Part shown: positions 16,042 through 26,267 of the stretch, piece by piece
Numbering within the stretch: the first letter of the stretch is position 1
Layout of the letters: the number at the start of each line of letters is the position of its first letter
Assembly (NCBI GenBank): GCA_027068915.1
Contig: JAMOLT010000009.1
Location: 62,001-126,000 of the forward strand
Source: Sedimenticola sp.
GTDB taxonomy: Bacteria; Pseudomonadota; Gammaproteobacteria; Chromatiales; Chromatiaceae
Direction of reading: 5' to 3'
DNA: 64,000 nt
The notes under the pieces: model-generated
Told to the model about the DNA's origin: nothing
Seen by the model: only the letters and a program-made list of their open reading frames with translations
Databases searched by the model: none
Position numbers and translations under genes: made by a program

Positions 16042-16455
16042 GTGGGACTATATGATGTTTTCAATATTTCCGGTTCTGGCATGAGCGCACAATCGGTGCG
16101 CCTGAATACCGTGGCCAGCAACCTTGCCAATGCTGATTCGGTGAGCGCCAGCCCTGAAAAGGCATATCGCGCCCGCCAGCCGGTGTTTGCAGCGGTGCTC
16201 TCGGTGCTGAATGAGGGGAAACAATCCGCCGGGGTGCGGGTTGCTGGCATCGTTGAGAGTCAGGCGGAGATTCCCAGGGAATACCAGCCCAACCATCCCA
16301 TGGCTGATCCTGATGGCTATGTATACAAGCCCAATGTGAACTCTGTAGAAGAAATGGCGAACATGATCTCCGCTTCCCGTTCTTACCAGAACAATGTGGA
16401 AGTGCTCAATACTTCCAAACAGTTGTTGCTCAAGACTTTGAATATTGGGCGCTAA
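16042..16455 (+). CDS. flgC: FlgC, proximal rod protein
   Basis: Rod component of 137 residues. It starts with GTG and shows the N-terminal motif LNTVASNLANADSV and the C-terminal MISASRSYQNNVEVLNTSKQLLLKTL, both characteristic of FlgC. It is exported by the flagellar type III system without a cleaved signal. It follows flgB by two bases with a GGAG ribosome site inside the flgB end. Confidence 0.95.
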   Translation: MGLYDVFNISGSGMSAQSVRLNTVASNLANADSVSASPEKAYRARQPVFAAVLSVLNEGKQSAGVRVAGIVESQAEIPREYQPNHPMADPDGYVYKPNVNSVEEMANMISASRSYQNNVEVLNTSKQLLLKTLNIGR

Positions 16456-16472
16456 TAATCGAGGGCATTACG

Positions 16473-17147
16473 ATGACAAATGAAGTCACCAACAATTCTA
16501 ACGGTGTCTTTGGGGCTTCTCCCCAACTGCAGGGTACAGGTCGTTCCAGCAGTGATATGGGGCAGGAGGACTTTCTTGAACTGATGCTGGCACAGATGAA
16601 GAACCAGGATCCAACCAAGCCACTGGATCCCAATGAATTCATGAGCCAACTGGCCGAATTTTCCACTGTCAATGGTATCCAGGAACTTCAGCAATCCTTC
16701 GATTCCCTGGCGGCTGTCATGTCAACCGATCAGACTCTAAAAGCAGCGAGCATGATAGGCCATGCCGTGATGGCGCCCGGTGATACCAGTGTTCTGGAGG
16801 AAGGTGGGAATATTGTTGGACAGGCACTACTGAACGGAAGTACCGCTGATCTGAATATCAAGATTTATGATTCCCAGGGCTCATTGGTGCGCACCATCCC
16901 CATGGGCAATAACGCCCCCGGTGCCGTACCTTTCAAATGGGACGGGTTTGCGGAAGACGGCAGCCCGGCGGCGCCGGGAAACTATCGCATTGTTGCAGAG
17001 GTTGAGGTTGACGGCAGCATCCAAGAAGTTGCTACAGAGGTTCGCAGCAAGGTGGACAGTGTCAGCCTCAGTTCCTATGGGAGCATTTTGCTCAATCTAG
17101 ACAATGGCACTTCCATGCCACTGGAAGCGATCCAGACCATTATGTAA
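16473..17147 (+). CDS. flgD: FlgD, hook cap/scaffold protein
   Basis: Hook assembly cap of 224 residues. The export and assembly region is DFLELMLAQMKNQDPTKPLDPNEFMSQLAEFS near the N-terminus. The C-terminal half has FlgD Ig-like/tudor repeats (IKIYDSQGSLVRTIPMG ... PFKWDGFAEDGSPAAPGNYRI). Length is typical. Between flgC and flgE; a hairpin separates it from flgE. Confidence 0.95.
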   Translation: MTNEVTNNSNGVFGASPQLQGTGRSSSDMGQEDFLELMLAQMKNQDPTKPLDPNEFMSQLAEFSTVNGIQELQQSFDSLAAVMSTDQTLKAASMIGHAVMAPGDTSVLEEGGNIVGQALLNGSTADLNIKIYDSQGSLVRTIPMGNNAPGAVPFKWDGFAEDGSPAAPGNYRIVAEVEVDGSIQEVATEVRSKVDSVSLSSYGSILLNLDNGTSMPLEAIQTIM

Positions 17148-17155
17148 GTGAAAGA

Positions 17156-17207
17156 ACCTCTGATCAGGTCATGAGCTCATTTCCTGTGCCCAGGCCCAAT
17201 CAGAGGT
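17156..17207 (+). other. Intercistronic hairpin between flgD and flgE
   Basis: ACCTCTGAT and ATCAGAGGT are perfect 9-base arms around a structured loop, just before the flgE ribosome site. There is no T-tract, so it is more likely an mRNA-stability or processing element than a terminator. FlgE is needed in far more copies than FlgBCD. Confidence 0.5.
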
Positions 17208-17234
17208 CCCTAAAGTTATTAACGGAGAAAAATT

Positions 17235-18461
17235 ATGTCATTTAATACAGCATTGAGTGGTATCCGGGCCGCATCCGGTGACCTGGGCATTATCGGCAAC
17301 AATATTGCCAATGCCAATACCACTGGTTTCAAAGGTTCCCGCGCCGATTTTGCAGACGTTTATGCGGCAAGCATGATGGGTGCTCCCGGCACGGCCATCG
17401 GTCAAGGTGTGCGCCTGCAAGGAGCCGCTCAACATTTTGGTCAGGGAAATATATCCTTTACTGGAAATGCGCTGGATCTGGCCGTCAATGGACGGGGATT
17501 CTTTCAACTTTCTGATGCCAGTGGCGCATCAGTTTATTCCCGTGCAGGTAATTTCCATCTTGATCGGGACGGCTATGTGGTAAACAGTGACGGGCTTTTC
17601 CTGATGGCAAGAGGAGCTGACCAGAACGGGGCAATTACCGGTGGTATTGGGCCAATGCGGATTGATACCTCCTATGCCCAGCCGAACCCGACTTCCGCCT
17701 TGAATGCCAATCTCAACTTTGATGCGCGTTCAGGAGAAACCGATAGCGCATGGGCGCTAATTGGTGGCGCACCGGATCCTGCAGGGTACAATTCCACCAC
17801 CACGACTTCGGTGTATGACAGTCAGGGAAACCCGCACGATATTACTCTCTACTACAGCAAGCAGGATCCTGCCACCAATCCCAACTCCTGGACAGTGCGT
17901 ACCATGATTGACGGGGTGGTTCAGGACACCACTACTGTAATCTTCAATGACGATGGCTCTTACAGCAGCCCAGCTACCATTAATTTGTCCTGGAATCCAG
18001 GTGGTGGTGCCACTCCAGGCCAGGCAATTGCCATTGATCTGTCAAAAAGCACCCAGTACGGTAGTGATTTTGCGGTTAACTCAATCTACCAGGATGGATT
18101 TTCCACGGGTCAGATTCTGGGTGTGGATATCGATCAGGAAGGCACGATTTTCGCTCGCTACACCAATGGCCAATCCCGGAGCATTGGTCAGATGGTGCTG
18201 GCAAACTTCGCCAATGAACAGGGGCTGCAACCGCTGGGCAATACTGCCTGGGCAGATACCAATGCTTCCGGCCCTCCAATCGTTGGAGCACCAGGTACCT
18301 CTGGGCTGGGGTCAATCCAGTCCGGTGCACTGGAAGAATCCAACGTGGATCTTACCGAGCAGCTGGTGAAAATGATTGTGGCACAACGTAACTTCCAGGC
18401 CAATGCACAGACTATCCAGACGGAAGATACCATCACGCAGACAATCATCAACCTGCGCTAA
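17235..18461 (+). CDS. flgE: FlgE, hook protein
   Basis: Structural subunit of the flexible hook, 408 residues. The N-terminal rod/hook motif is [24 protein letters not shown]. The middle D1/D2 region holds [13 protein letters not shown] and [16 protein letters not shown], and the C-terminus carries [33 protein letters not shown] strong AACGGAGAAA ribosome site precedes it. Its final length is set by FliK. Confidence 0.96.
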   Translation: MSFNTALSGIRAASGDLGIIGNNIANANTTGFKGSRADFADVYAASMMGAPGTAIGQGVRLQGAAQHFGQGNISFTGNALDLAVNGRGFFQLSDASGASVYSRAGNFHLDRDGYVVNSDGLFLMARGADQNGAITGGIGPMRIDTSYAQPNPTSALNANLNFDARSGETDSAWALIGGAPDPAGYNSTTTTSVYDSQGNPHDITLYYSKQDPATNPNSWTVRTMIDGVVQDTTTVIFNDDGSYSSPATINLSWNPGGGATPGQAIAIDLSKSTQYGSDFAVNSIYQDGFSTGQILGVDIDQEGTIFARYTNGQSRSIGQMVLANFANEQGLQPLGNTAWADTNASGPPIVGAPGTSGLGSIQSGALEESNVDLTEQLVKMIVAQRNFQANAQTIQTEDTITQTIINLR

Positions 18462-18476
18462 CCGGGATAAATTACC

Positions 18477-19217
18477 ATGGATCGCATGCTCTACATCGCT
18501 ATGACCGGCGCCCGGGAAACCATGAGATCCCAGGCGGTGAACACCAATAATCTGGCCAATGCCAGCACCACCGGCTTTCGGGCGGATATGGAATCTTTTC
18601 TCAGTCTGCCGGTATATGGGCCGGGTTTTCCCGACCGGGTCTATGCTGTGGCGGATGGTGCCGGCGTGGATCTCAGCGGTGGTTCTGTCCAGAGCACGGG
18701 AAGAGAGCTGGATGTGGCAGTCAAGGGGGCAGGGTGGATTGCGGTGCAGGCCCCGGATGGGGGTGAAGCATATACCCGCGCCGGTGATCTGCGGGTGGAC
18801 AGTTTCGGCATCCTCACTACCGGTGCCGGTCATCCGGTACTTGGTGAGGGTGGCCCAATTGCTGTTCCACCCAACGGCAAGCTGGATATTGGTGCCGATG
18901 GAACAATTACCGTGCAACCATTGGGTCAGGGAGTCAATGCACTGGCGACTGTGGATCGAATCAAACTCGTCAACCCCCAATCTGCCAACCTGGCAAAAGG
19001 TGAAGATGGACTGATGAGATTGCGCAACGGTGCACCAGCCGAAGCAGATGCGGTGGTGAAACTGGCTTCCGGTGCGCTGGAATCGAGCAATGTGAATGCC
19101 GTGGAGTCCATGGTGCGAATGATAGAGCTGGCCCGCCAGTTTGAAACCCAGGTGAAGATGATGAAAACGGCTGAAGAAAATGATGCCGCTGCAACGAAAT
19201 TGATGAGTATGAGTTGA
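18477..19217 (+). CDS. flgF: FlgF, proximal rod protein
   Basis: Rod component of 246 residues. It begins [37 protein letters not shown], the FlgF-specific opening, then has LDVAVKGAGWIAVQAPDGGEAYTRAGDLRVDS and ends with ESSNVNAVESMVRMIELARQFE. It follows flgE by 15 bases and precedes flgG, with which it shares fold and motifs. Confidence 0.95.
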   Translation: MDRMLYIAMTGARETMRSQAVNTNNLANASTTGFRADMESFLSLPVYGPGFPDRVYAVADGAGVDLSGGSVQSTGRELDVAVKGAGWIAVQAPDGGEAYTRAGDLRVDSFGILTTGAGHPVLGEGGPIAVPPNGKLDIGADGTITVQPLGQGVNALATVDRIKLVNPQSANLAKGEDGLMRLRNGAPAEADAVVKLASGALESSNVNAVESMVRMIELARQFETQVKMMKTAEENDAAATKLMSMS

Positions 19218-19291
19218 TGCGGTTTTGCTAGTGCAAACCAAATGTTACACCTGTTGCACATCGTCAACAGGTACAGAACAGGAGAAAACCA

Positions 19292-20077
19292 ATGAATCCG
19301 GCACTATGGATTGCAAAAACAGGCCTGGAAGCGCAGCAGACGCGCATGGCCACCATTTCCAACAATCTGGCAAATGCCAGCACCAACGGCTTCAAGCGCT
19401 CCAGGGCGGTATTTTCTGATTTGCTCTATCAGAACCTGGCACAGGTCGGCGCACAGTCCTCACAAGATACGCAGCTGCCTTCCGGGCTGAATCTGGGTAC
19501 GGGTGTGCGCACTGTGGCGACAGAAAAAATCTTTACCCAGGGGAACATCGTGCAAACCGGCAATGCGCTGGATGTGGCTATCAAGGGGCGGGGCTTTGTA
19601 CAAATCCTCATGCCTGACGGTTCTCAGGCATACAGCAGGGATGGCACCATGCAAATGGACTCGCAAGGCCAGCTGGTCACTTCCATGGGCTACCCTGTGC
19701 AGCCTGGTATCAGTATTCCGGCAGATGCCCAAAGCATCACTATTGGTTCTGACGGTACGGTATCGGTCGTCACGGCCGGTTCTTCTGCGCCCACGCAGGT
19801 GGGCAATGTCCAGTTGGCGGACTTTATCAATCCGGCAGGGCTGCAGGCCATTGGTGACAATCTGTTTCTTGAGTCGGGTTCCAGTGGTGCCCCCCAGGTT
19901 GGCACTCCGGGATTGAACGGTCTGGGCACCTTGATTCAAGGCTCGCTGGAAAGTTCCAATGTTAATACAGTGGAAGAGCTGGTGAACATGATTGAAACCC
20001 AGCGTGCCTATGAGATGAACTCCAAGGCCATTTCTACAGCAGATCAAATGCTGCAATACGTGAACAACAACCTGTAG
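19292..20077 (+). CDS. flgG: FlgG, distal rod protein
   Basis: Distal rod subunit of 261 residues, the usual FlgG length. It opens [41 protein letters not shown], has the distal-rod specific segment around [10 protein letters not shown], then [26 protein letters not shown], and ends [32 protein letters not shown]. The 74-base gap before it contains a short CCTGTTG/CAACAGG hairpin and an AGGAG ribosome site. Confidence 0.96.
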   Translation: MNPALWIAKTGLEAQQTRMATISNNLANASTNGFKRSRAVFSDLLYQNLAQVGAQSSQDTQLPSGLNLGTGVRTVATEKIFTQGNIVQTGNALDVAIKGRGFVQILMPDGSQAYSRDGTMQMDSQGQLVTSMGYPVQPGISIPADAQSITIGSDGTVSVVTAGSSAPTQVGNVQLADFINPAGLQAIGDNLFLESGSSGAPQVGTPGLNGLGTLIQGSLESSNVNTVEELVNMIETQRAYEMNSKAISTADQMLQYVNNNL

Positions 20078-20088
20078 GAGACAGGAGT

Positions 20089-20763
20089 ATGAGCAATCGA
20101 CAACTGCGTAGATTGCCCTTGGTCGGTGTGGCATTGGGGCTATTGTTTCTGAGTGGCTGCTCGATGCCGAAAAAGGGAGATACCAAATTCGTCGCCACAC
20201 CGCCAGTCCTTGTCGCCCCGGCGCCAACTTCCAGCGGCGCAATTTACCAGGCAGATACGGCTTTGAGATTGTTCGAAGACCTGAAAGCACGGAAGGTGGG
20301 CGATATTCTCACCGTCGTTCTGAATGAACGCACCAATGCCGAGAAGAAAGCAGATACCTCAATGGACAAAGCTTCGGAATCCAGTATCGGGATTCCGAAA
20401 ATATTTGGACAGACAGTGCCCGAACTGGAAAACAGTGTGAGTGGCGGTCACAAATTTGCGGCGGAAGGCGACAGCAAACAGAGCAATAAACTGGAAGGAA
20501 GCATTACCGTCACTGTGGCCCAGGTTCTGAGTAATGGCAACCTGGTGATACAGGGAGAGAAATGGATCACCATAAATCATGGAGAGGAGTTTATTCGTAT
20601 TCGGGGCATTGTACGTCCCTTGGATATTGGGCCGGATAACAGCATTTCTTCCACCAAGGTGGCGGACGCCCAAATTCTATATAGCGGTCGCGGTTCCCTG
20701 GCCCGGGCCAACAAGCCCGGCTGGCTAACCGAATTTTTCTTCAGTCCGCTGATGCCGTTTTGA
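20089..20763 (+). CDS. flgH: FlgH, L-ring lipoprotein
   Basis: Outer-membrane ring protein of 224 residues. The lipoprotein signal peptide ends in the lipobox LSGC at about residue 24. The mature protein has the FlgH blocks VGDILTVVLNERTNAEKKADT and GNLVIQGEKWITINHGEEFIRIRGIVRP. With FlgI it forms the bushing around the rod. It follows flgG by 11 bases. Confidence 0.95.
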   Translation: MSNRQLRRLPLVGVALGLLFLSGCSMPKKGDTKFVATPPVLVAPAPTSSGAIYQADTALRLFEDLKARKVGDILTVVLNERTNAEKKADTSMDKASESSIGIPKIFGQTVPELENSVSGGHKFAAEGDSKQSNKLEGSITVTVAQVLSNGNLVIQGEKWITINHGEEFIRIRGIVRPLDIGPDNSISSTKVADAQILYSGRGSLARANKPGWLTEFFFSPLMPF

Positions 20764-20787
20764 TGCGGTAATTGAAAGGTAAGTAAT

Positions 20788-21894
20788 ATGAAAGCAATTT
20801 CCATGGCTGTTGTCGTTTTGCTGGGATTTATCGCTGTTCCCGTGCAGGCAGAGAGAATAAAAGACCTGGCTTCTGTTGCTGGTGTGCGTGAAAACCAGCT
20901 GGTGGGTTATGGTTTGGTGGTGGGTCTGGATGGTACTGGCGACAAGACCAGCCAAACCCAGTTTACGGCACAAAGCCTCAAAAGCATGTTGGCCCAGCTC
21001 GGTGTAGTGGTGCCGCCTGGAGTCAATCCCAAACCCAAGAATGTGGCTGCTGTAATGATCAGTACAAGCCTGCCACCCTTTGCCAAGCCCGGGCAAATGA
21101 TTGATGTGACAGTCTCTTCCTTGGGTAACGCCAAAAGCCTGCGCGGCGGCACCTTGCTGATGGCTCCGTTGAAAGGTGCAGACGGTAGGGTCTATGCCAT
21201 TGCCCAGGGAAACCTGATTGTGGGTGGGTTGGGTGTGGAAGGCAAGGATGGTTCAAAGGTGACGGTAAATATCCCCAGCGTGGGACGTATTCCCAATGGT
21301 GCGTCTGTGGAACGGGCGGTAGCCAGCCCTTTCGCCAGCGCCAACAAGCTGGTACTGAATCTGCACAATGCCGATTTCACCACGGCTCACCGGGTAGTGA
21401 AGGCAATTAACCAGATGATAGGCCAGGGCACGGCCAAGGCGCTGGATGGAGGCTCTATTGAAGTGCGGGCGCCAGTGGATCCTTCCCAGAAAGTCGGTTT
21501 TCTCTCCATTCTGGAGAATATCACCCTTGAACCTGGTGAAGCGCCGGCACGGGTGGTGATCAATTCACGCACGGGAACTGTCGTTATCGGCAGTCATGTG
21601 CGGGTAACGCCAGCAGCGGTGGCCCATGGCAGTCTGATGGTTACGATTTCCGAGCAGACTGCTGTCAGCCAACCATCACCTTTCTCCCGAGGGGGAAACA
21701 CGGAAGTGGTTCCGCAATCCAGCGTGCAGGTTACCCAGGAAGATGCGCGCATGTTCTTGTTCAAGCCCGGAGTAAAGCTGAATGACATTGTGCAGGCGGT
21801 AAACCAGGTTGGCGCTGCGCCGGGTGACCTGGTAGCCATCCTGGAAGCACTGAAAGAAGCGGGAGCGTTGCGCGCGGAGCTGATCGTTATCTGA
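20788..21894 (+). CDS. flgI: FlgI, P-ring protein
   Basis: Periplasmic ring subunit of 368 residues. It has a cleavable signal peptide ending VPVQA, then the family opening [31 protein letters not shown], and later [29 protein letters not shown]. It needs FlgA for assembly, which is encoded divergently upstream of flgB. Close spacing to flgH and flgJ supports one operon. Confidence 0.96.
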   Translation: MKAISMAVVVLLGFIAVPVQAERIKDLASVAGVRENQLVGYGLVVGLDGTGDKTSQTQFTAQSLKSMLAQLGVVVPPGVNPKPKNVAAVMISTSLPPFAKPGQMIDVTVSSLGNAKSLRGGTLLMAPLKGADGRVYAIAQGNLIVGGLGVEGKDGSKVTVNIPSVGRIPNGASVERAVASPFASANKLVLNLHNADFTTAHRVVKAINQMIGQGTAKALDGGSIEVRAPVDPSQKVGFLSILENITLEPGEAPARVVINSRTGTVVIGSHVRVTPAAVAHGSLMVTISEQTAVSQPSPFSRGGNTEVVPQSSVQVTQEDARMFLFKPGVKLNDIVQAVNQVGAAPGDLVAILEALKEAGALRAELIVI

Positions 21895-21906
21895 TCTGAA
21901 CAAACC

Positions 21907-22821
21907 ATGAACAGTCAATTGAGCAAGGCAGGCATTTATACCGATTTCAACGGATTAACGGAACTGAAAGCCAGTGCCCGCAAGCAGTCACCCGAAGCCC
22001 GCAAGGAAGTCGCCCGCCAGTTTGAAGCCATGTTTATTCAGATTATGCTCAAATCCATGCGTGATGCCGGCAGCCTGGGAGAAGGGGGCGGGGAGAGTGA
22101 TCAAACCCGTTTCTACCAGCAAATGTTTGACCAGCAAATTGCCCTGGATCTGGCGAATAACAAGGGAATTGGGCTCGCAAAGGTGTTTGAACAGCAGCTG
22201 GGGGGGGAGCAACAGGTTGTTTCTGATGGTGATCTTTCCCTGTCTGGCCGTAAATCCTTCCATGTGCAGCAAGCTGTTGCTGCTCCGGTGGCAGAAACTG
22301 CTGCCGCCCCGGCTGAAGCCAGGCAAGAATGGTCGCCTGGAAGCCCGGAGGAGTTTATCCGGGATCTCTGGCCAGCCGCACAACAAATGGCGGACAAGCT
22401 GGGGGTCACGCCTGAAGTTCTTATTGCCCAAGCGGCGTTGGAAACCGGCTGGGGCAGGAAAATGCCGGATGGCGCGCAGGGAAGCAGCATGAATTTGTTC
22501 GGCATAAAGGCCGATTCCCGCTGGAAAGGGCAAAGCGTTCAGGTTTCCACCCTGGAATACCGGGAGCATGTTGCAGTACGCGAACAGGCCAGCTTTCGTG
22601 CTTACGATTCCACGGAAAAAAGCATGGAGGACTATGTAGCCTTTCTGCAGGACAATCCCCGATATGAAACCGCCCTGAAACATGCAGCCGATCCCCAACG
22701 ATTTCTGAAAGAGCTGCAGGAAGCAGGCTACGCCACGGACCCCCGGTATGCGGAGAAAATTCAGGGGATCATGACCAGTGATCGTTTCGCCGGGGTTGTA
22801 GATCAGCTGAAGGAAGGGTAA
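21907..22821 (+). CDS. flgJ: FlgJ, rod cap and peptidoglycan hydrolase
   Basis: Two-domain protein of 304 residues that caps the growing rod and opens the cell wall. The N-terminal rod-binding domain has ARQFEAMFIQIMLKSMRDAG. A linker rich in A and E leads to a GH73-type glucosaminidase domain (about 150-300) with LIAQAALETGWGRKMPDG, whose glutamate is the likely catalytic residue, and NLFGIKADSRWKG. This two-domain form is typical of gammaproteobacteria. Confidence 0.95.
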   Translation: MNSQLSKAGIYTDFNGLTELKASARKQSPEARKEVARQFEAMFIQIMLKSMRDAGSLGEGGGESDQTRFYQQMFDQQIALDLANNKGIGLAKVFEQQLGGEQQVVSDGDLSLSGRKSFHVQQAVAAPVAETAAAPAEARQEWSPGSPEEFIRDLWPAAQQMADKLGVTPEVLIAQAALETGWGRKMPDGAQGSSMNLFGIKADSRWKGQSVQVSTLEYREHVAVREQASFRAYDSTEKSMEDYVAFLQDNPRYETALKHAADPQRFLKELQEAGYATDPRYAEKIQGIMTSDRFAGVVDQLKEG

Positions 22822-22835
22822 TGGAAAATTTTTCC

Positions 22836-22862
22836 TCAAGTTTAACTATCGGTTGCCGATAG
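22836..22862 (+). promoter_or_regulatory. Sigma28 (FliA) promoter for flgKL
   Basis: TCAAGTTT-N11-GCCGATAG fits the FliA consensus at the standard spacing. It implies a leader of about 205 bases before flgK, containing a stem TCAGGGAG/CTCCCCCTGA. The -10 also sits in a CTATCGG/CCGATAG palindrome. Confidence 0.78.
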
Positions 22863-23076
22863 CCTTGTCAGGGAGATTAGCGATGACTCCCCCTGATGGC
22901 AAAGCCTGGCGACCGGAGGCCGGCAAATGAGAAAACCTATAATCTGTTTGAAGAACCCGATAGTGCTTGCAGTGCAAGACCTTATTGCCCTCGTATGCAA
23001 TGCACATCCATGCCATCGTTTTTTGTCGGCAATACCTGTACAGACAGGTTTTGCTGGAAACATCCGGAGATAGCCC

Positions 23077-25047
23077 ATGACCACTGGAAATATGCTGGGA
23101 ATCGGCACATCAGCACTGCGGGCTTTCCAGCGAGCCCTGAATACCACAGGCCACAATATTGCCAATGCAAATACGCCCGGTTATAGCCGTCAGCGTGTGG
23201 ATTTGTCATCTGCCACGCCGCAATACGCCGGCTATGGTTACATTGGCACCGGGGTGCGCACTGATGCAGTACAGCGCTTCTACGATGGCTTTGTTGAAAA
23301 CCAGGTGAGAAACTACACTGCTTCAACTACCGAATTTCAGACATTCCACAACTACTCTGCCCAGATCGACAACGTACTGGCAGATCCTGATGCCGGCCTG
23401 AGCACCGCCATGCAGCGTTTCAACAGCGCAGTACAGGACCTTTCCAATGACCCGGTGTCGACAGCCGCCCGCCAGGCCATGATCAGTGAAGGGCAGGGGC
23501 TGGTGGATCGTTTCCATTCCCTGGGTGGCTGGCTGGATGACATGAATACCCAGGTCAACAATGATCTGAATGCCAGCGTTACCGAAATCAACCGCATCAG
23601 CACCGCTATCGCCGACCTGAACAAGGAGATTGTGCGCGCCAGCGGCGTTGCCGGTGAGCAGCCTCCAAATGATCTGCTGGATCAGCGTGACAATCTTGTG
23701 CGTGATCTGTCGGAGCATGTCTCTCTTAGCACCTTGACCCAGGATGACGGGTCTGTAAACGTGATGATCGGAAGCGGACAGGCGCTGGTGGTTGGCAGCA
23801 ATGCAACAGCGTTGACCACCTACCGTGGCGCGGGTGTACATGCCCCGTTGCAGGTTGCACTGGATGCCGGAAGCAACAGCCAGGTGCCAATCACCGATCA
23901 ACTGTCTGGTGGTAAGATCGGCGGTTTGCTCGGGTTTCGTGACAGGGTGCTTGAGCCAGCTGCAAATGAGCTTGGGCGTGCGGCGATTGGCATGGCTGAG
24001 TATTTCAACGCCCAGCACCAACGCGGTGTAGATCTCAACGGGCAGTTAGGCCAGGAATTTTTCTCCTTCCCCGATCCTCAATGGGACAGCTATCCCGGGG
24101 TCAGTAGCAGTTTGTCTGTTGCCTGGGATGATGTGGGGCAAGCTACTGGTGCGAACTATAAATTGCAATATGATGGTGCGGCATGGTCCATCAGCCGTAC
24201 CGATACGGGTGAACAGCTTGCCATGACAGGCACGGGATCTTCCGCAGATCCATTTGTTGTCGATGGCATACGTATTAGCGTAGATGCAGCGGCTGTCAGT
24301 GGCGATACCTTTCTCATTCAGCCTACGCGCAATGGGGCGCAATCGCTGCAAATGCTGGTGAATGACCCATCCCGGATTGCTGCCGCTTCGCCAGTTTTGA
24401 CAAATGCGGCGATCACAAATGCCGGATCAGGAACAATCAGCGCCGGCCAGGTAACAGACGTCAACAACCCCGCTTTCCAAAGTGCACCGGGAAGCCTTTC
24501 ACCACCGGTAATGATTCGTTTTACCAGCGCGACCACCTATGAGGTATACGACAACAGTAATCCGGCTTCCCCGGCCTTGCTGGAGTCCGTCAGTGGTTAT
24601 GACCCGACAACTGGTGGTGAAGTGTTTCCAACTCCCGGCGGCCTTGACTATGGTTACCAGGTGCGTCTTGCTGGCAGCCCGGCTGCTGGTGATGAGTTTA
24701 CTGTGGGGTACAACAGCAATGGAGATGGAGACAATCGCAATGCCCTGGCATTGGGCGAGGTGCTGACCGGTAGAGTTATGGGAAATGGCACACAAAGCCT
24801 GTCCGATGTCTATCGTGCCATGGTATCTGAAGTGGGCACCACCACTCGTCAGGCTGAACTTGCCAGTGGTGCACATCAACAGCTCTTGGAGCGCGCACTC
24901 AATGCCCGGGATGCCATATCCGGGGTCAACTTGGATGAAGAGGCAGCGAATCTGATTAAATATCAGCAATCCTATCAGGCTGCAGCCCAGGTGATTGCAA
25001 CCGCAAACGAAATGTTTGACACACTGTTAGGTGCAGTAAGGAGATAA
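23077..25047 (+). CDS. flgK: FlgK, hook-filament junction protein 1
   Basis: Junction protein of 656 residues, on the long side for the family. N-terminal D0/D1 motif: GTSALRAFQRALNTTGHNIANANTPGYSRQRVDL. C-terminal D0: AISGVNLDEEAANLIKYQQSYQAAAQVIATANEMFDTLL. The variable middle (about 330-560) explains the extra length. FlgN is its chaperone. Four bases separate it from flgL. Confidence 0.96.
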   Translation: MTTGNMLGIGTSALRAFQRALNTTGHNIANANTPGYSRQRVDLSSATPQYAGYGYIGTGVRTDAVQRFYDGFVENQVRNYTASTTEFQTFHNYSAQIDNVLADPDAGLSTAMQRFNSAVQDLSNDPVSTAARQAMISEGQGLVDRFHSLGGWLDDMNTQVNNDLNASVTEINRISTAIADLNKEIVRASGVAGEQPPNDLLDQRDNLVRDLSEHVSLSTLTQDDGSVNVMIGSGQALVVGSNATALTTYRGAGVHAPLQVALDAGSNSQVPITDQLSGGKIGGLLGFRDRVLEPAANELGRAAIGMAEYFNAQHQRGVDLNGQLGQEFFSFPDPQWDSYPGVSSSLSVAWDDVGQATGANYKLQYDGAAWSISRTDTGEQLAMTGTGSSADPFVVDGIRISVDAAAVSGDTFLIQPTRNGAQSLQMLVNDPSRIAAASPVLTNAAITNAGSGTISAGQVTDVNNPAFQSAPGSLSPPVMIRFTSATTYEVYDNSNPASPALLESVSGYDPTTGGEVFPTPGGLDYGYQVRLAGSPAAGDEFTVGYNSNGDGDNRNALALGEVLTGRVMGNGTQSLSDVYRAMVSEVGTTTRQAELASGAHQQLLERALNARDAISGVNLDEEAANLIKYQQSYQAAAQVIATANEMFDTLLGAVRR

Positions 25048-25050
25048 ATC

Positions 25051-25953
25051 ATGCGTATTTCAACCGGCCAATGGTACCGGCAAGGGGTGAGCGCCATGCT
25101 CAACAGTCAGGCTGCTCTTTCCAAGACCCAGCTGCAACTTGCCACCGGGCAGCGCATGCTTGCGCCGAGTGATGATCCCGCGGCGGCTACAAAAGTGCTG
25201 GAACTGGATCAACTGTTATCCTCTGTCAGTCAGTACCAGCGCAATAGTGATGCTGCAGAAGCACGGTTGATGCGAGAGGAAAATGTACTTGAAGGTGCGG
25301 GTGATACCCTGCAGAGGGTGCGTGAACTGGCAGTGCGTGCAAGCAATGGCTCCCTCAGTGCCGGTGACAGACAGGCAATTGCTGCGGAAGTGCGTGAGCA
25401 TCTTGACGGCCTGATGGGGCTGGCCAATGCAACCGACACCAATGGTGAATATATTTTTGGCGGCTATCGCACAGATGTTCCTGCCTTTACAGATGATGGC
25501 GCGGGAAATTTCACTTACCAGGGCGACCAGGGACAAAAATTGTTGCAAATTGGCAGTGCACGCCATGTCACCACTGGTGATCCTGGAGACAGCATCTTCA
25601 TGGGAATTGATGATGGCAGCGGAGGAACCAGCGATGTCTTCAGCATTGTTAACGATTTCATCACTGACCTGGATAGTAATAACCCCTCTGGTGCAACCTT
25701 GACGGCTCTGGACAACGCCATGGATCAGATTCAGACAGTGCGCACCAAAATCGGTGGGCGCATGAATGCTATCGAGAATCAGCGTGGCATCAACGACTCT
25801 TTTGCCCTGGTCATGGAGCAAAACCGTTCCATTCTTGAGGATCTGGACTATGGTGAAGCAGTCAGCCAGCTACAGCAGCAGCAGCTTATTCTGCAGGCGT
25901 CCCAGCAGAGCTTCATGAAAGTGGAAGGCTTGTCTCTCTTCAACTACCTGTAA
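25051..25953 (+). CDS. flgL: FlgL, hook-filament junction protein 3
   Basis: Flagellin-like junction protein of 300 residues. The N-terminus has MRISTGQWYRQGVSAMLNSQAALSKTQLQLATGQRMLAPSDDPAAATKVLEL, and the C-terminus has DLDYGEAVSQLQQQQLILQASQQSFMKVEGLSLFNYL. Both match the coiled-coil ends of the flagellin superfamily. It closes the flg cluster and is followed by a weak hairpin and then the AT-rich accessory patch. Confidence 0.95.
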   Translation: MRISTGQWYRQGVSAMLNSQAALSKTQLQLATGQRMLAPSDDPAAATKVLELDQLLSSVSQYQRNSDAAEARLMREENVLEGAGDTLQRVRELAVRASNGSLSAGDRQAIAAEVREHLDGLMGLANATDTNGEYIFGGYRTDVPAFTDDGAGNFTYQGDQGQKLLQIGSARHVTTGDPGDSIFMGIDDGSGGTSDVFSIVNDFITDLDSNNPSGATLTALDNAMDQIQTVRTKIGGRMNAIENQRGINDSFALVMEQNRSILEDLDYGEAVSQLQQQQLILQASQQSFMKVEGLSLFNYL

Positions 25954-26005
25954 ATTCTTTACCACCCAGTAACATACATGCTCACTCCACCCTGCCTACA
26001 ACCGG

Positions 26006-26043
26006 GTAAGGGTGGGCCGGTATTTCCTTCCGGATTTTTTCCT
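26006..26043 (+). terminator. Possible terminator after flgL
   Basis: CCACCCT and AGGGTGG can pair, and a T-run (ATTTTTTCC) follows at some distance. The loop is long and the T-run is not directly adjacent, so this is a weak call. Confidence 0.35.
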
Positions 26044-26267
26044 GGCACAAACTAGAATTCGCCCGCCCGCCTGGGAAACAGCGTCAAGTGAAAAAAGTAT
26101 CTGGCCAGTCGCCAATTCAAAAATATTTATATTGAACCTCTGCTCGCCTCACTCAAAGCCTTGAAGAAGTAGAGGCCCTGCGTACTGCAAAAGTGGTTTC
26201 AGAATCATATACAAAAAGAGTTTAAGCAAAATACCAAGAAACTATTTTGTTATTTCCAGAAAGCTGT

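Noticed and set aside
18312-19241. 309-residue minus-strand ORF across flgE and flgF.
   Set aside because: It is antisense to well-conserved flagellar genes and rich in C and H, as shadow frames often are, with no recognisable domain.
19240-19260. Sigma54-like TGTTACACCTGTTGCA before flgG.
   Set aside because: The -24 element lacks the invariant GG, and flgG is close enough to flgF for co-transcription.
21988-22839. 283-residue minus-strand ORF antisense to flgJ.
   Set aside because: Shadow of FlgJ, whose rod and glucosaminidase domains are intact.
22868-22930. Possible c-di-GMP-I (GEMM) riboswitch in the flgK leader, from GGCAAAGCC and GGAGGCCGGC.
   Set aside because: The second conserved GACGCAAAGCC block, the tetraloop hairpin between the blocks and the 3' GCCGGGUUACCG part are not present in the right order.
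22896-23186. Small 96-residue ORF in the flgK leader.
   Set aside because: No ribosome site, it overlaps the flgK start out of frame, and its composition looks non-coding.
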